NCBI RefSeq assembly: GCF_000315915.1
Contig: NC_020187.1
Coordinates: 124,001 to 188,000 of the forward strand
Origin: Henningerozyma blattae CBS 6284
Taxonomy: Eukaryota; Ascomycota; Saccharomycetes; Saccharomycetales; Saccharomycetaceae
DNA length: 64,000 nt
Direction: 5' to 3'
Shown: piece after piece, positions 41,244 through 51,610 of the stretch
How positions within the stretch are numbered: the first letter of the stretch is position 1
How the letters are laid out: each line of letters begins with the position of its first letter
Position numbers and translations under genes: made by a program
The notes under the pieces: generated by a model
Seen by the model: only the letters and a program-made list of their open reading frames with translations
Database searches by the model: none
Told to the model about the DNA's origin: nothing

Positions 41244-43334
41244 TTATACATGACTTAAACCTGCACTAATTTTAAGCATCTTTAATTGTAGTTCGCTCTG
41301 AACAGGCGAAGGTTCAATTCTAGCATCAGGATCGCTTTCAGGTTCAGAGTTATCTGGAGCATCCACAGAAACTGTTACTGATCTCTTTGCGCTCTTTTTA
41401 GAACGGAAAAAGCTCCAACCTCGTTCACTTTTAACCCTTCTTGCATCTCCTGCAGAGTTATTGCTTTTGCTGCTATCACTGTTATTGGTATCATCTGATG
41501 TATTCTTTGTCCTTGTCTTCGGTATAACTAGCTTGTCTAAACTATCATTATTCTTGAGTGATGAAGTCTCTTTTTTATTACTACTTTTCTTTAAGTAAGT
41601 GTCATTTCCCTTGATATCATTGAAATTTATATTATCAGATAGTATTTGATTTTTAGAAAAGTCGGTTAATGCTCGATACATCTTGGATTCTGTATCATGT
41701 AATTGTTCAACATAATTCGGTTTATCTTTCATGCTGATCTTCATTATATGGCTTTCTGTAAAATTAATATTTTCTAATTCTTTATCGTTATTGACAGACT
41801 GTAAATCTGCAATGGCAGCTACTTGTTCCATTACGGAGTTAATGATTGTCTCATCTGTGAATTTTTTTTCACGTGCGATATTTTTTGATCCTTTAACTGA
41901 ATGAGGTGTTTTTATTAATTGAACTAATGAATTTAATTGATCTCTTAAGATTTCATTTTCCCTTTCACTTTGCTCTAGTGTTTGCATCCCACGGGTCATC
42001 ATGACGTTTTGCATACTTACTTCATGTAATTCATCTTTTAACAATTCAATTCTATTACGATAGTACTCCTCCATTAGGTTCCAATCATCAGTTAAGATAG
42101 CACGTTTCTTATCCCCACCAATTGCTGTTTGATTTATTTTAATCTGATTGGACATACTACTTGCATACGATGAAAATCCAAGAGTGGAGAATGTTTCATA
42201 TTCATCGTCTTTATTTAATGAGCATGAAAAAATTAAATTTGTCTTATGATTACCAGCCAATAAATCATACAATATTCTTGTTAAATGAGAATTTCTATAA
42301 ATGGATTTATTAATTGAGATAGATTCTGAATTTGCTAATGTGTAAACCATACTATTTAACGAGTCCATGACTCTATTATATTTTGAAGCTGCTTCTCTCG
42401 TAATCCCTTTCTCAATATCCTTTGATGCACGATCTGATCCCGCTAGATCAACAAAACAAATCGTGGACTGGGTCTCCAGATCCTCATCTTCATCGAGCTG
42501 TAACAGTTTGATTCTTAAAATTGTACTTGATCGGATCCCATTATTATGGCAAGAATGTAATAATCTTCTACTCGAGTCTATAAGGTCATTCAATTCGTTT
42601 CGATCTAATATTGTTACGCTTTTGACATTCTTAATAATATCTAACCCTTGATATTTATCCATATCATGGTGTAAGCTCAGTTTTTTATTTGACAATGTAT
42701 CGTCATGCTGTAACAGATCATAAACTTCTTCTTTATATACTTCCACGAATGAGATATTTACTAAAAATGTGATACCTTTCCGTATGGCTCTGATCTGATC
42801 AATCATTTCAAATAAGTCATTTCCTACTTTTGAGATTAAGCCATAATTCTTTTTTTGAAGTATGCTATTTGCACTCTTATTGCTCGATGCTGAAGTTTGA
42901 ATGTTGGAGTTTGAACTGATATTAGAGTCATTCTTCACATTTTTATTAGTATTGATATTTTTGGAATCTAGATCGGTTGGTGTGTCATTAAATGCAGTAC
43001 CATACAAAGTATAAGTTTTACCTGTCCCTGTTTGTCCATATGAAATATAGGTAGAATTATAGCCTTTGAATAAATCGTTAATGCAAGCAAATGAAAGGGT
43101 AGAATTTATCTCATCATCAGGTTTTTCGGGTTCAAAGATTTTATCAAATCTATATTGATTGGAACCGCCCAAAGATCCTTGGTTAACAGACGAATTTAAT
43201 GTAATTATAGTACCATTGTCAATGGTGTTTAACTCATAGGGTATTGGGGAGCTTGATTGTCTAAGCTTTAAATATAAGGTAGGTTTCCATATATCAGGCC
43301 AATATGTAGAAGTTTTGAAATCCATCACCCTCAA
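41244..43334 (-). CDS. SMY1: Kinesin-related protein Smy1
   Basis: 696 residues (656 in S. cerevisiae). The kinesin motor fold covers about 1-400: P-loop GQTGTGKT around 102-109, a switch region near SSRRLLHSCHNNGIRSS, and VDLAGSDRASK. An inserted Asn/Ser-rich loop follows the P-loop. A coiled-coil stretch (LLKDELHEVSMQNVMMTRGM) and a Ser-rich tail come after. Smy1 is a divergent kinesin that works with the myosin V Myo2 in polarised secretion and regulates formins, without needing microtubule motility. Gene order with PSG1 and TEF4 fits YKL077W-YKL079W-YKL081W. M4 is an alternative start. Confidence 0.92.
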   Translation of the reverse strand: MRVMDFKTSTYWPDIWKPTLYLKLRQSSSPIPYELNTIDNGTIITLNSSVNQGSLGGSNQYRFDKIFEPEKPDDEINSTLSFACINDLFKGYNSTYISYGQTGTGKTYTLYGTAFNDTPTDLDSKNINTNKNVKNDSNISSNSNIQTSASSNKSANSILQKKNYGLISKVGNDLFEMIDQIRAIRKGITFLVNISFVEVYKEEVYDLLQHDDTLSNKKLSLHHDMDKYQGLDIIKNVKSVTILDRNELNDLIDSSRRLLHSCHNNGIRSSTILRIKLLQLDEDEDLETQSTICFVDLAGSDRASKDIEKGITREAASKYNRVMDSLNSMVYTLANSESISINKSIYRNSHLTRILYDLLAGNHKTNLIFSCSLNKDDEYETFSTLGFSSYASSMSNQIKINQTAIGGDKKRAILTDDWNLMEEYYRNRIELLKDELHEVSMQNVMMTRGMQTLEQSERENEILRDQLNSLVQLIKTPHSVKGSKNIAREKKFTDETIINSVMEQVAAIADLQSVNNDKELENINFTESHIMKISMKDKPNYVEQLHDTESKMYRALTDFSKNQILSDNINFNDIKGNDTYLKKSSNKKETSSLKNNDSLDKLVIPKTRTKNTSDDTNNSDSSKSNNSAGDARRVKSERGWSFFRSKKSAKRSVTVSVDAPDNSEPESDPDARIEPSPVQSELQLKMLKISAGLSHV

Positions 43335-44443
43335 ACTTGTAAACTAGTTCTGTAGAAATGAAGATTGTTTGTATTTATTTTTTTTGTTTGTTTTGAGAAT
43401 TCGAAACATTTTGTAATCATTTTTGACACCATTTTAACAAATTTGAAAATTTACAATATAATTAAATATGGAGTTCCCGACTCCCAAAGTCATCTTTTAT
43501 TTATTGACGTTTTCGGGAACCTGTTTGGCTCCTAGACGGAGCTCTTCGGAAGTTTGCACAAATCCTAACTGTCAACTCATACTGTGTCAAAAAGAGTTGA
43601 AAGAATTTTTGTCCAATCAAAGGGACCAAGGTAAATAAAAAGATCCATAAGGAATTTACTCAAGTATTATCAATTTTTTTTTTTTTTTCTAGAAGCAATG
43701 TAGGATATCAAGTTAAATAAGAAGACTATCTGAACTTCATGTTTGAGAACAATTTACTTTTTTCTCTTATTACTTTAAGTTCGATATTCTGGTTAGTATA
43801 TAGAGCTTCTTTAAAGTAGTTAAGATGCGCAACTGGTGCAAAAATATCTAGACATATAATACAAGACATACGGTAGTATAGCAGATGCTTTCAAACAAAA
43901 GTATGCACCTGATTTCCATACTTTTGTCAAACGAACCATCGTACTTAGCAATGTGGTTGCATGCTTACTTATTCACCTATTGGTGTACCATTCTTTTTTC
44001 TTGACGTCTAGTTTGCTAAGCCTACTGAAAACCTAAATTTGTCCTGCTATTTTATAAGATCGGTGATGTCTTTAGCATTATATTTTTTTTGTTTCAAAGA
44101 ATCATAAACTAAGCAAAAAGAAGAGGCTAAGTATACTTCTGCTTTCTAAAAAGTTTAATGGTACTATCTAGTGTAATATTTATTTTAATAAAAAATCTTG
44201 AAAGCTTTTTTGAATTAACTCCTTCTTTTTTTGTACTTACATAGAGATAATTTAAAGTTTTCCTTTATAAACTAATTGTAAAATAGGTATTATAAAACTC
44301 CATGTTGTGTTATAACAACAATTTAACGTGATTAAAGAACCAAAGTTCAAAAAAGAAAAGAAGATACTGTAGATAACGTAGAAATTGTAATAAAAATACC
44401 TAGTATTAAATAGAAAATAGAAAATAATATTATATAGATCAGA
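43335..44443. other. Spacer SMY1 promoter to first TEF4 gene, with a perfect inverted repeat
   Basis: 1.1 kb AT-rich without a recognised gene. A perfect 11-bp inverted repeat ACAAAAGTATG (43895-43905) / CATACTTTTGT (43917-43927) with an 11-nt loop stands out. There are T-runs near 43675. VMA5, the S. cerevisiae neighbour between TEF4 and SMY1, is absent. Confidence 0.55.
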
Positions 44444-45970
44444 TTATTTTAAGATCTTACCGTCAACAATTTCCTTACCTTCACCGTTGACCATAACTGG
44501 CTTGTCCCAAGCCCACATGTTGTTGATGAATTCTTTATCTTCTTCCTTAGTTGGGTCCAACTTTGTGTAAGCGTAAGATTCCCAATCTGGGGCAACGTTG
44601 AAAGCTGGTTCATGTTCTTGACCTCTGATCATGACAGCACCAATGATACCGTTGTTGTTGTTTTCACCGTAGACAGTCATACAACCAAACATGTACTTAG
44701 TAGAAGCAGACAATCTGTTGAAGAAACCACCGATCAAGTTATTGGACATGAAGGTTAAAGTCAATTCGTCGTTGTATTTGTAGTCAACTCTCCAGATGGA
44801 GTATTCTTCGGCGTTGTAATGTTTCCAGAACCATGGCAAAGCAACTGGTCTGGTATCTTCGTTAGAGTATTGTCTCTTCCATTCGTCCAAGACGAAAGTT
44901 GGTCTACCTAAAGCTTCTAATGGGTGCTTTGGCTTTCTTTCTGGAGCTGGAGCAGCTTCAGCAGCTGGCTTTTCAGCCTTCTTTTCAGCCTTCTTTTCAG
45001 CTTTTGGTTTTTCAGCCTTCTTTTCCTTCTTTGGTGGGACAAAAACTAAATCTTGCTTCATGTACTCAAAGTTGGCAAATTGAGCTTTCAAAATCTTGGA
45101 GGAAATAACAGTTTTAAACCATCTAGTAATAGCTGGGTATTTTTTAGAATAAGCTGGACCGTAAACTTTACCAAAAATGATTGAAACAGCCGTAACACCG
45201 AAGATATCAGCTAGAGAGATATGTTCAGTAGCAAAATAAGTATGAGTTGTTAATCTTTCTTCAATATAATCAGAATATTGATCAACATGAGCCTTGTGGA
45301 AATCCAAGCTTTTCTTATTGAATTGGAAAACACCAATTTGAATTAACCAAACACTCACGGCAGAAGTGAAGAAATCTTGGTTAAAGAAAGAAGCCCATCT
45401 TAAAATTTGAGATTTTTCAGCCGGGGTGGTACCAGCCAAGATAGCTTGAGTCTTTTCATCAGCAAAAGAGGTTACTATTTAAATTTTTTCTTTTTCTTTT
45501 TTTTTTTTTTGTTGTAGTCAGAACAAAAAATAAAAACAAACAAACTAGTATTGTTAGTAAATGATTATTTTGAAAGCAATTGATTGAAACTGAAATAATA
45601 ATTTGGAAGACGCTAAAATTTAAGATTTACAATTCCGAACCAGATGTGGATCAAATGCCATCAGATAAGGGTAATGGTAAAAATAAACACTAGACGCCCT
45701 GTGAATTATGCAATTAAACCTAAAGTGTTACTAAATTAGTAGTAAAAAATTAAGGTACATACAATAATAAGCAATAGAAATAGCTTCAGTTAATTTAAAA
45801 CCCTTAGGACCTAGAAATGCTGGGACTTTCTTTAATGGGAAGTTCTTGGCAAAATTAGCTTCATCATTGGTTGTTTTAACGATAGAAATATCCAAATTCA
45901 AATAAGAGATCAAAGCCTCATTAGCAATGGTTCTTGGAGAATTATTGGTATATAAAGTACCTTGGGACAT
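44444..45970 (-). CDS. TEF4: Translation elongation factor eEF1B gamma, tandem copy 1 (spliced)
   Basis: Two exons on the minus strand: 45763-45970 (208 bp) and 44444-45474 (1031 bp), joining in frame to 412 residues, the length of S. cerevisiae Tef4. The intron (45475-45762) has donor GTATGT, branch point TACTAAC (complement of 45553-45559) and acceptor TAG. The protein has an N-terminal glutathione-transferase-like domain, a Lys/Ala/Glu-rich linker and the EF1G domain (HPLEALGRPTFVLDEWKRQY onward). It scaffolds the eEF1A nucleotide-exchange complex. The GST half differs clearly from copy 2, while the last 612 bp are almost identical. Its intronic snoRNA is decayed. Confidence 0.95.
45621..45690 (-). 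pseudogene. Decayed snR38 copy in the intron of TEF4 copy 1
   Basis: This intron segment aligns with the snR38 region of copy 2 (shared GATTTACAATTC and TCAGA..AGGG blocks). The internal D' box CTGA survives (complement of 45661-45664). The guide, however, is altered (AAGGGTAATGG where copy 2 has CAGGGATAACTG), no box C is found (TCATCAT is missing), and the terminal D box position reads TTAAG. I infer loss of the snoRNA after gene duplication. Confidence 0.7.
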
Positions 45971-46516
45971 TTTATTTTATTGTTGAAATTAACGGTAATA
46001 TACTTTTCTTTTTCAAAAAATTAAAATGGAAATAATTCAAAACTTGAAATTTGGAATTTGATATTTTAAGACTTTTACCATTCTTGAATGCGGCTCCATT
46101 TTTATATCATTTATATTTTGAAAAAAAAAAAATATTACTAAAATACGCAATGAACTTTTGCATTATCCTTAACCTTTTTTTATGTGGGAAATGATAGCGC
46201 CGCTCCAAAGTTGTCTCACCGAAGATATGAAACGAAATACAACAAGGGAAAAAAAAATATAAGCTTTTTATTATGCAACGCAATACGAACAAACGGAATC
46301 AAGTGTGATTAAATCATGACTTTTAAACGACTCCATTTTTGGCTTGCAATCAGGCAATATTTCCTTGTATAAATGAATAAGAATGAATTAAAAATACATA
46401 AGAATAAAAAATATTATACCATATTAATTATCAAATAATACATGAGCGTAACAATTGAGTAGTAGTGTATTTACTTGAGATAGACAAATTGATTTTAATA
46501 AAAAGAATCAATTAGT
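45971..46516. other. Spacer between the two TEF4 genes
   Basis: 546 bp holding the promoter of copy 1 and the 3' end of copy 2, AT-rich with A-runs. No Rap1 or Reb1 site was seen. An open frame on the minus strand (46107-46292) has no family. Confidence 0.5.
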
Positions 46517-48041
46517 TTATTTTAAGACCTTACCGTCAACAATTTCCTTACCTTCACCGTTGACCATAACTGGCTTGTCCCAAGCCCACATGTTGTTGAT
46601 GAATTCTTTATCTTCTTCCTTAGTTGGGTCCAACTTTGTGTAAGCGTAAGATTCCCAATCTGGGGCAACGTTGAAAGCTGGTTCATGTTCTTGACCTCTG
46701 ATCATGACAGCACCAATGATACCGTTGTTGTTGTTTTCACCGTAGACAGTCATACAACCAAACATGTACTTAGTAGAAGCAGACAATCTGTTGAAGAAAC
46801 CACCGATCAAGTTATTGGACATGAAGGTTAAAGTCAATTCGTCGTTGTATTTGTAGTCAACTCTCCAGATGGAGTATTCTTCGGCGTTGTAATGTTTCCA
46901 GAACCATGGCAAAGCAACTGGTCTGGTATCTTCGTTAGAGTATTGTCTCTTCCATTCGTCCAAGACGAAAGTTGGTCTACCTAAAGCTTCTAATGGGTGC
47001 TTTGGCTTCTTTTCTGGAGCTGGAGCAGCTTCAGCAGCTGGCTTTTCAGCCTTCTTTTCAGCCTTCTTTTCAGCTTTTGGTTTTTCAGCCTTCTTTTCCT
47101 TCTTTGGTGGGACAAAAACTAAATCTTGTTTCAAGAATTCAAAGTTAGTGAATTTAGACTTCAATGGAGCAGAAGCAATGATAGTCTTGAACCATCTGGT
47201 AATAGCTGGGAATTTCTTGGCGAAATCTGGACCGTAAACTTTACCGAAAAGGGTGGAGAAAGTAGCAGAAGCAACCATATCGGCTAAAGAAACGTGTTCG
47301 GTAGCAAGGTAAGTATGGGTGGATAATCTTTCTTCAACAAAGGTGGCGTATTTATCGACATTAGCTTTGAAGTCATCCAAAGCCTTCTTGTTGAATTGGT
47401 TCTTACCAATTAAGATTAACCAAGCACCAACAGCAGCAGATGAGAAATCTTGGTTGAAGAAGGCAACCCATCTTAAGATTTGAGATTTTTCAGCTTGAGT
47501 GGCACCGGCCAAGATAGCTTGAGTCTTTTCATCAGCAAAAGAGATCACTATACAGAAATTAATTATTTGCAATATTGCATTGTGGTGAAAATTGTTAGTA
47601 AAAAAAAAAGTTGATTTTAACACAATTAACATTTCTTGTAAATTAATAAAATATTCTCAGATTTACAATTCTCGACATATGTGAGTTACATGTTTTTTTT
47701 TAAATTTCCTATTCAGACAGGGATAACTGTAAAATAAAAATTGTTTTCATCATTTTAAAATATATTAAATTACTCGAAAGGATAAAAAATAAAAAATAAA
47801 AAATAAAAAATTGAAAAATTGAAAATAACATACAATGATAAGCGATGGCAATGGATTCTGGTAATTTAAAACCCTTTGGACCCAAGAAAGATGGGACTTT
47901 CTTCAATGGGAAGTTCTTGGCGAATTCAGCTTGAGCAGTTTCAACGTTAACGATGGAAACATCCAAGTTTAAATAGGAAACCAAAGCTTCAACAGCAGTG
48001 GATCTTGGAGATTGGCCGACATACAAAGTACCTTGGGACAT
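46517..48041 (-). CDS. TEF4: Translation elongation factor eEF1B gamma, tandem copy 2 (spliced, hosts snR38)
   Basis: Exons 47834-48041 (208 bp) and 46517-47547 (1031 bp) join in frame to 412 residues. The intron 47548-47833 has donor GTATGT, TACTAAC (complement of 47594-47600) and acceptor TAG. An unspliced reading through the intron is possible on paper but would replace the conserved start MSQGTLYVGQSPRS, so it is rejected. Exon lengths equal those of copy 1. Because its intron keeps snR38, as in S. cerevisiae TEF4, this is the better candidate for the ancestral gene. The upstream region has a Reb1 site and a long A-run. Both copies use codons typical of highly expressed genes. Confidence 0.96.
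47653..47758 (-). ncRNA. snR38: C/D-box snoRNA snR38 (intron-encoded)
   Basis: On the minus strand: box C ATGATGA (complement of 47747-47753), then an antisense element ending at D' box CTGA (47713-47716), then D box CTGA (47657-47660). C-to-D span is 97 nt, matching the roughly 95-nt snR38. The plus strand 47717-47729 reads ACAGGGATAACTG, identical to the conserved 25S rRNA stretch, so the RNA is antisense to it. Counting five bases from D' places the 2'-O-methylation on the middle G of GGG, consistent with Gm2815 guided by snR38 in S. cerevisiae. Outer ends are approximate. Confidence 0.92.
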
Positions 48042-48403
48042 TTTTCTTTTAGTTTTTGTTCAAACATCTTTAAAGGCAATTATAAAAAGTGTAAAACAAT
48101 AAAGAAAATTCAAGTTGTTTAACGATGAAACAATTATTTATATAAGAAATTATTTTTTCTATTTTCTCGAAAAAAATAAATTAAAAGAAAAAAAAAAAAA
48201 AAAAAAAAAAAATTAGTGATGATGAGTGAGGTGAGAATGGAAAAAAGAAGAAGAAAGAAGTTGAAAAAAAAAAAAATTTTTTTTTCAATTGTTACCCGCG
48301 CAAAGATGTTTTTTTTTGGATCGTTATTTAGGGTTACGTTATGTACTTATATTGTGAAACAAATTAAAAATCTATAAAAATAATAATATGTAGTGGAGTG
48401 GTG
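48042..48403. promoter_or_regulatory. Upstream region of TEF4 copy 2: long A-run and Reb1 site
   Basis: A run of more than 20 A ends near 48211 and an A/T-run lies near 48264-48285, both typical nucleosome-excluding tracts. GTTACCCG at 48291-48298 is a perfect Reb1 site. It lies about 250 bp before the TEF4 start and could also mark the 3' end of UBX4. Confidence 0.65.
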
Positions 48404-49678
48404 CTATTTTTTCGATAATTTTAACCATTTGGGGACTTTTCCTGGTTCCAATGAAGATTTGGTGGTTGAAGGGTTTGAATTTGAAGGGTTTGAATTTGAA
48501 GGGTTTGAATTTGAAGGGTTCGAATTTGAAAGAGTTTCTTTTGTCACCATCAGTTGATGATCCAATTTTACATCATTAGCTTCTTGTAAGAATTTGGCTT
48601 GTTCCATTAATTCAGTTTGTAAATAAGGTGAAGGAGATGAAGATTGTAATAGTAATAAAGTTTTTTTATTAAATTTCAAATCTTTTATTAGGGTTGATTG
48701 TGAATCTGATGGGAGATGTTTGTAAGGATGAGGAATATAAAGTTTAAAATGGGTTTGATGTGGTGGTAAGAGTAAAGGGTTAATTTTTTGATAAACAAGT
48801 TCTATTGTATCTGATGGGTTGAATTGGATTTCGATATGAGTACGATCGGGGAATCTTATACGTAAAATACATGATTCAATGGGTGGAGGGGTGTGTTTAT
48901 TTGAATGTAAATCGCGTAATCTTTTCGTTAGAAGAGGACCATTGGAAATACCAGATTGTTTTGTTAACATGTTGCGATAAAGCATTGCATGATCTAGGGA
49001 AAGTTGATAGTCTGTATCGTTATCTTGAATTTCTGAAGAGAGTGGAGTTTCTGAGGGGACAAACACTTGCAAAGGTGGGGGGGATGATTTTGTTTGGGCT
49101 TGCGCTGGGGTTTGCGCTGGGGCTTGCACTGGGGCTTGCACTGGGGCTTGCACTGGGGCTTGCACTTGCTCTTGCTCTTGCACTTGTAGAGTTAATCGTA
49201 AAACCATGGAAGATTTAATCCCCAAAGAAGTCAAACAAAAATCTTTTAATTGATTTGAATCATAATTCTTGTTAAAAACTTGTAAAGTGGCATTAATTGG
49301 ATTCAAAGGTGGAGTTAATTGATTACAAACTTGATCTATGACTTGATTCAATGGTTTTTCCGGATTAACCATTGATACTACGGAAGTTTGGATATTTTGT
49401 AATTTGATTTGGAATTTAATTTTAATCAATTGGAATTGGTCTTGAAGGATGGAAGGAGTTTGCCTTAAAATGAGAGTTGTGTTTGAAGGCAAGTTCAAGA
49501 ATCTCAAGGGGATGTCTGTGGGCAGAGGGGTTGTGGAATGGAACAATTGCCATTGATTGTTTTGTGTATTGGAGAGATGGAAATGGGAAAGAGCGGATTG
49601 TAGAGTTTTGAAAAGAGGTTCATTTGGTGAGGGAGTTGATTTGAAGGATTTGAAATCGTATTGTATCTGGAGGGGCAT
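48404..49678 (-). CDS. UBX4: UBX-domain protein Ubx4 (TUG/ASPSCR1-like)
   Basis: 424 residues (416 in S. cerevisiae). An N-terminal ubiquitin-like TUG domain (1-80) and a second ubiquitin-like region (about 88-170) are followed by a central repeat rich in Val-Gln-Ala-Pro, a UBX-like domain (about 268-345, CILRIRFPDRTHIEIQF) and a C-terminal Asn-Ser-Asn-Pro-Ser repeat. Ubx4 binds Cdc48 and helps release ubiquitylated clients, including in ER-associated degradation. Its neighbours ARG7 and SEN15 are also YMR06x genes. A run of 13 C on the coding strand ends just before the ATG. Confidence 0.85.
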   Translation of the reverse strand: MPLQIQYDFKSFKSTPSPNEPLFKTLQSALSHFHLSNTQNNQWQLFHSTTPLPTDIPLRFLNLPSNTTLILRQTPSILQDQFQLIKIKFQIKLQNIQTSVVSMVNPEKPLNQVIDQVCNQLTPPLNPINATLQVFNKNYDSNQLKDFCLTSLGIKSSMVLRLTLQVQEQEQVQAPVQAPVQAPVQAPAQTPAQAQTKSSPPPLQVFVPSETPLSSEIQDNDTDYQLSLDHAMLYRNMLTKQSGISNGPLLTKRLRDLHSNKHTPPPIESCILRIRFPDRTHIEIQFNPSDTIELVYQKINPLLLPPHQTHFKLYIPHPYKHLPSDSQSTLIKDLKFNKKTLLLLQSSSPSPYLQTELMEQAKFLQEANDVKLDHQLMVTKETLSNSNPSNSNPSNSNPSNSNPSTTKSSLEPGKVPKWLKLSKK

Positions 49679-49681
49679 TGC

Positions 49682-49694
49682 GGGGGGGGGGGGG
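49682..49694. repeat. G13 homopolymer and GGGTGT repeats before the UBX4 start
   Basis: 13 G on the plus strand (C on the UBX4 coding strand) lie four bases upstream of the ATG, followed at 49695-49740 by three copies of a TTTAGCYTGGGTG unit. Confidence 0.85.
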
Positions 49695-49765
49695 TGTTTA
49701 GCTTGGGTGTGTTTAGCCTGGGTGTTTTTAGCCTGGGTGTCTTTTTTTGATAGTGGCGAATTATT

Positions 49766-50095
49766 TTAACGCTCGCACGAGTTTATGAAATATAAGTGGT
49801 AATGGAGTTTACAACCAGGATTGAATTTGGAATGACAGTGAGGACATGAAAGGGTGGCCGAGTATTGCTGGAAGGTCATTTGGGTGTTACAGAGGCCACA
49901 GAGGATTACGTTTTCTTGAGGAGTGGAATGGATGTCGAATCGCTGTGGAGGATGGTTTGCGAGTTCTTGGTGGCATTGGTAGCAGGCCCAGAATTGGTTA
50001 CAACATTTGAATTTCAAAGCGATGATATCCAAGGGTGAATGCCAATGGTGACAGCGAGTGTTGTTGTCTAGTAGTTTGCCGTGTACTTGGAGCAT
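49766..50095 (-). CDS. HOT13: CHY zinc-finger protein Hot13 of the mitochondrial intermembrane space
   Basis: 109 residues (116 in S. cerevisiae). The CHY pattern is clear: CHHWHSPLDIIALKFKCC, then YQCHQELANHP, CGLCNTQM and CPHCHSKFNPGCKLHYHLYF. Hot13 helps keep Mia40 zinc-free so that Erv1 can oxidise it, promoting import of small Cys-rich proteins. One of those Mia40 clients, TIM10, is about 4 kb away. The gene is next to MDH1 as in S. cerevisiae (YKL084W/YKL085W). Confidence 0.95.
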   Translation of the reverse strand: MLQVHGKLLDNNTRCHHWHSPLDIIALKFKCCNQFWACYQCHQELANHPPQRFDIHSTPQENVILCGLCNTQMTFQQYSATLSCPHCHSKFNPGCKLHYHLYFINSCER

Positions 50096-50270
50096 TGGTG
50101 GAGGGCAGCGTGGAGGCGTAAGGAAAGGGAGCGTGAGGGAAAATCCTTTGATATTTATAAAGAATATATAATTGTGCGAGTGCGCGTGCGGCTATTTACT
50201 AGGAATATTTAATGGTGAATACTATATAATAGGCACCAGATCGAGGCACCAGACCGAGCCACCCAGGTGA

Positions 50271-51275
50271 CTAGGCATTATTTATAAAATCCTCACCCTT
50301 TTTAATGTTCTTCTTCAAAGTTTCTTTGCAAACTTCCAAGAGACCCTTTTCATATTCGTTCAAAGGACCCAATTCACCAATCCTTTCGACACCGTCTTTG
50401 CCCAAAGTAATTTGCGAGGCGAAAAACTCGATACCTTCATCTTTGAACAATGGGGATTCGACAAAGGCGGCTTCGACGACGTCGGATTCGCCGTCAAGAC
50501 CAGCCATGACGGAATTGGCAAAACGCGAACCGGCATAAGCCATGGATAGAGTGGCGGAACCTGCACCGTTCTTGGCCTTGACAACTTCGTCACCACCGAA
50601 TTGAATACGGTTGACCAGAGCGTCACGTTGTTCTGGCGTGATCTCTTCGCTGTATTTGGTTTGAGATAATAATGGGATGATGGTGATACCGGAATGGCCG
50701 CCGATGATGGAGACAAATTCCTTTGTTGGATCAGTATTTTGTAATTCGGAAATGAAACGAGAAGCACGGACAGAGTCCAAAGTGGTGACACCGAACAATT
50801 TCCGTGGGTTGTAGACACCCAATTTACGGAAAGTTTGGGCGACTACTGGGACTGTCGAGTTGACAGGGTTGGAGATGACCAAGATGGAGGCGTTGGGACA
50901 ATTGTTTGCAGCGGCAGTGGCCAAATCACGGACGATCCCGGCATTGATGGAGAACAAGTCGTCTCTTGACATACCTGGTTTACGTGGGACACCTGCTGGG
51001 ATGACCACTAGTTCTGCGTCTTTCAAAGCAGTGGACAGTCCGTCATTTTCTGGAGTGTAACCGTTGACGACGGAGTTTGTGGGGATATGGGATAAATCAG
51101 CAGCGACACCGGTGGCACCTTTCAAATCGTATAGACGCAAATCGGTGACTCTTGGGTTTAGTTTTAATAGAAGAGATAGTGGCTGACCAATACCGCCTGC
51201 AGCACCGAGCACGGCGACTTTACGTAGATTGGTGGAGGTAGAGGAGAAGGATCTTTTAGCTACTAGTCTGAACAT
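50271..51275 (-). CDS. MDH1: Mitochondrial malate dehydrogenase
   Basis: 334 residues from the ATG at 51275 ([12 protein letters not shown]), exactly the S. cerevisiae length. The open frame continues 65 codons upstream, but that part is not protein-like and would bury the presequence. The NAD-binding GAAGGIG is at 24-30, substrate arginines R98 and R104, D167, R170 and catalytic H194 in GGHSG. It catalyses malate to oxaloacetate in the citric acid cycle in the matrix. A run of 10 C on the coding strand lies directly before the A-ATG. It belongs to a GC-rich gene group. Confidence 0.97.
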   Translation of the reverse strand: MFRLVAKRSFSSTSTNLRKVAVLGAAGGIGQPLSLLLKLNPRVTDLRLYDLKGATGVAADLSHIPTNSVVNGYTPENDGLSTALKDAELVVIPAGVPRKPGMSRDDLFSINAGIVRDLATAAANNCPNASILVISNPVNSTVPVVAQTFRKLGVYNPRKLFGVTTLDSVRASRFISELQNTDPTKEFVSIIGGHSGITIIPLLSQTKYSEEITPEQRDALVNRIQFGGDEVVKAKNGAGSATLSMAYAGSRFANSVMAGLDGESDVVEAAFVESPLFKDEGIEFFASQITLGKDGVERIGELGPLNEYEKGLLEVCKETLKKNIKKGEDFINNA

Positions 51276-51530
51276 TGGGGGGGGGGCACTAGAGAGAGGC
51301 ACTAGGGCAAGAGTATGGGTGTCTTTGGTGGATTGTATATAATATATGGTAAAGGAAAAGAGGACAGTATATATATCTGTGTGTGTGTGTATATATAGTT
51401 TGATATTTAGGGGGCCGGCCCGGTAATGGTCACGCGCAGCGCACGCAGAATGGGCGCGTGGCGGCTGCAAGGCAAGGCGAGTGGCGCTATCGGCTTACCG
51501 GATGTGGGATTGGGGGGCGCATTCGAGTTT

Positions 51531-51600
51531 GACCTTTGGCCTTGACCCTTGGCCCTTGGCCCTTGGACCTTGACCCTTGACCCTTGACCCTCCCCCTCCC
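51531..51600. repeat. Short tandem repeats between MDH1 and GPA1
   Basis: About eight degenerate heptamers of the form CTTGRCC/CTTGGCC fill 51531-51585, followed by two CTCCCC units. This is the core of the 335-bp MDH1 promoter region (51276-51610), which also contains GGGGGCCGGCC and CGCGCAGCGCACGC and is much richer in G+C than the rest of the window. Confidence 0.8.
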
Positions 51601-51610
51601 CCTAGTGCCC

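Noticed and set aside
47548..47632. Extension of the second TEF4 exon upstream through the intron (371-codon frame)
   Set aside because: Donor, branch point and acceptor are present and the spliced form restores the conserved N-terminus and the 412-residue length.
51276..51470. Upstream in-frame start for MDH1
   Set aside because: It adds a non-conserved segment before the mitochondrial presequence; the inner ATG gives exactly the family length.
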